DNA from: Zetaproteobacteria bacterium
Lineage (GTDB): Bacteria > Pseudomonadota > Zetaproteobacteria > Mariprofundales > Mariprofundaceae
DNA: 14,430 nt
Assembly: GCA_021545665.1 (NCBI GenBank)
Contig: JAJRTX010000168.1
Location: 1-14,430 of the forward strand
Direction: 5' to 3'
The notes beneath the pieces were generated by a model. That model was not told where the DNA came from. It did no database searches and saw nothing but the letters and a program-made list of their open reading frames with translations. This document shows positions 13,805 through 14,430 of this stretch, in pieces; the first letter of the stretch is position 1, and every line of letters starts with the position of its first letter. The position numbers were made by a program, and so were the translations under genes.

Positions 13805-13981
13805 TTACTTCTGCGGCGCAGCGCAAGTCAGTTCTTCTTCGATCTTACCTGACTCAACTTCGTCAATGATCTTTTGATATTCAGGGGTGACTGGGCAGCC
13901 ACAAGCATGCTCAGTTGTTGCGTGCAGACGAGCCTGCTCCATGTGCCATGAGGCAATTTTGAGGTGTTGATCAACGTTCAT
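13805..13981 (-). CDS. Small Cys/His-containing protein of unknown function (58 aa)
   Basis: A complete small gene is present: ATG 13981-13979 after a strong AAGAAGG, 58 codons, TAA, then the bidirectional terminator. The protein begins MNVDQHLKIASWHMEQARLH and then has HACGCPVTPEYQ and a C-terminal LTCAAPQK. Cys27, Cys29 and Cys53 together with His20 and His25 could bind a metal or form a redox pair, but this is inference. There is no signal peptide. I do not recognise the family. An extended -10 box (TGCTAAAAT) about 53 bp upstream supports expression. Confidence 0.75.
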   Translation of the reverse strand: MNVDQHLKIASWHMEQARLHATTEHACGCPVTPEYQKIIDEVESGKIEEELTCAAPQK

Positions 13982-14034
13982 TTTAAAACCTTCTTAAATC
14001 ACAAAATTTAATCGAGCCCAATGCTCTGAGGCGG

Positions 14035-14043
14035 ATTTTAGCA
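14035..14043 (-). promoter_or_regulatory. Extended -10 promoter of the 58-residue protein gene
   Basis: The minus strand reads TGCTAAAAT (14043-14035), an extended -10 element. CTTAAA 17 bp upstream is a fair -35. The leader to the ATG would be about 48 bases. Confidence 0.45.
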
Positions 14044-14045
14044 TA

Positions 14046-14075
14046 ACAGTCAGGAATTTTAAGCATACTGGCTGT
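14046..14075. repeat. 8 bp inverted repeat between the divergent 58-aa and HIT genes
   Basis: ACAGTCAG (14046-14053) and CTGGCTGT (14068-14075) pair fully in RNA, with one G-U pair, around a 14-base loop. It lies beside the extended -10 box and covers its -35 region, so it could be an operator. It is not followed by a T run and so is not a terminator. Confidence 0.35.
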
Positions 14076-14115
14076 CATACCTTGTGTGAGATACTGGCGA
14101 AAAAAGGAATGAAGC

Positions 14116-14430
14116 ATGGCCCAACTACACCCGCAATTGGCACAAGACTGTCTCAAACTGGGGCAATTCCCCCTTTGTCAGCTATTGCTGCTACGTGATG
14201 CCAACTACCCCTGGTTTATCCTGGTGCCGGATCGCGAGGCCGTTCGCGAAATTCATCATCTGTCAGAGCAAGATCAGCAGCAGTTGCTGCGAGAGTCCAT
14301 GGCGCTATCGCGGGCGCTGGAACAGGCCTTCAGCCCGGATAAACTCAACATCGCCGCCTTGGGCAATATGGTGCCGCAGCTGCATATTCACCACATTGCC
14401 CGTTACACCACTGACCCTGCCTGGCCGGCA
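14116..14430 (+). CDS. HIT-family protein, N-terminal part, runs off the right edge
   Basis: 105 codons are open from ATG 14116 to the window end. The ribosome site is AAGGA (14104-14108), 7 bp upstream. The protein matches HIT (histidine triad) nucleotide-binding or hydrolase proteins: CQLLLLRDANYPWFILVPDR near the N terminus and LGNMVPQLHIHHIARY near the end. The active-site stretch reads Q-L-H-I-H-H-I; it keeps the second and third His of the H-x-H-x-H pattern, with Gln in the first place, as in a branch annotated simply as HIT domain protein. Little of the domain remains beyond the right edge. The substrate is unknown. Confidence 0.88.
   Translation, partial: MAQLHPQLAQDCLKLGQFPLCQLLLLRDANYPWFILVPDREAVREIHHLSEQDQQQLLRESMALSRALEQAFSPDKLNIAALGNMVPQLHIHHIARYTTDPAWPA

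Noticed and set aside
1..14430. CRISPR arrays or intact insertion sequences
   Set aside because: No regularly spaced repeats and no complete transposase gene were seen.

Overview
The window reads as chromosomal DNA of a gammaproteobacterium. The supporting genes are SelO, the EF-P-like factor EfpL, TrmO, YaiI, a YgfB/UPF0149 protein and several families I know mainly from gammaproteobacteria (DUF3025, DUF3581, DUF3820). I cannot name the genus. Both tRNA genes encode their CCA ends. Base composition is uneven: sampled lines of the 1.7-4.7 kb stretch are about 35-37% GC by hand count, while a sampled line in the phosphohexomutase gene near 12 kb is close to 68%.

Layout. (1) 1-1403 is the end of a decayed integrative element in tRNA-Arg(CCG). 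The tRNA is followed by a tyrosine-integrase pseudogene with at least three frameshifts and a deletion that removes the catalytic tyrosine. Beyond it is the 5' end of a large helicase/restriction-type gene that runs off the left edge. (2) 1853-4631 is a three-gene AT-rich signalling operon: a STAS anti-sigma-factor antagonist, a REC-PP2C-HATPase protein and a REC-Hpt protein. It resembles the HsbA/HsbR/HptB (Pseudomonas) and CrsA/CrsR (Shewanella) partner-switching systems, but the Hpt carries its own receiver. (3) 4718-5896, minus strand: a predicted tail-anchored membrane protein, tRNA-Asp(GTC) and yaiI, with the tRNA 22 bp upstream of yaiI. (4) 5968-9689: DUF3025 and trmO overlap by ATGA; a DUF3820 gene converges on trmO with a 59 bp overlap; then a group II truncated haemoglobin whose end overlaps that of selO by 6 bp. 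(5) 9796-13743: efpL and a YgfB-like gene, a convergent DUF3581 gene, an alpha-D-phosphohexomutase and a CheY-like single-domain protein ending in a strong bidirectional terminator. (6) 13805-14430: a 58-residue Cys/His-containing protein (minus) and the start of a HIT-family gene (plus).

The most interesting unit is the signalling operon. Its domains could form a phosphorelay (Asp, His, Asp) feeding a Ser phosphatase/kinase switch on the STAS protein. The sensor kinase and the final target are not in this window. The second is the island edge at the left, whose cargo looks like a defence (restriction) gene. The rest is mostly ordinary housekeeping content, tightly packed with several convergent overlaps.
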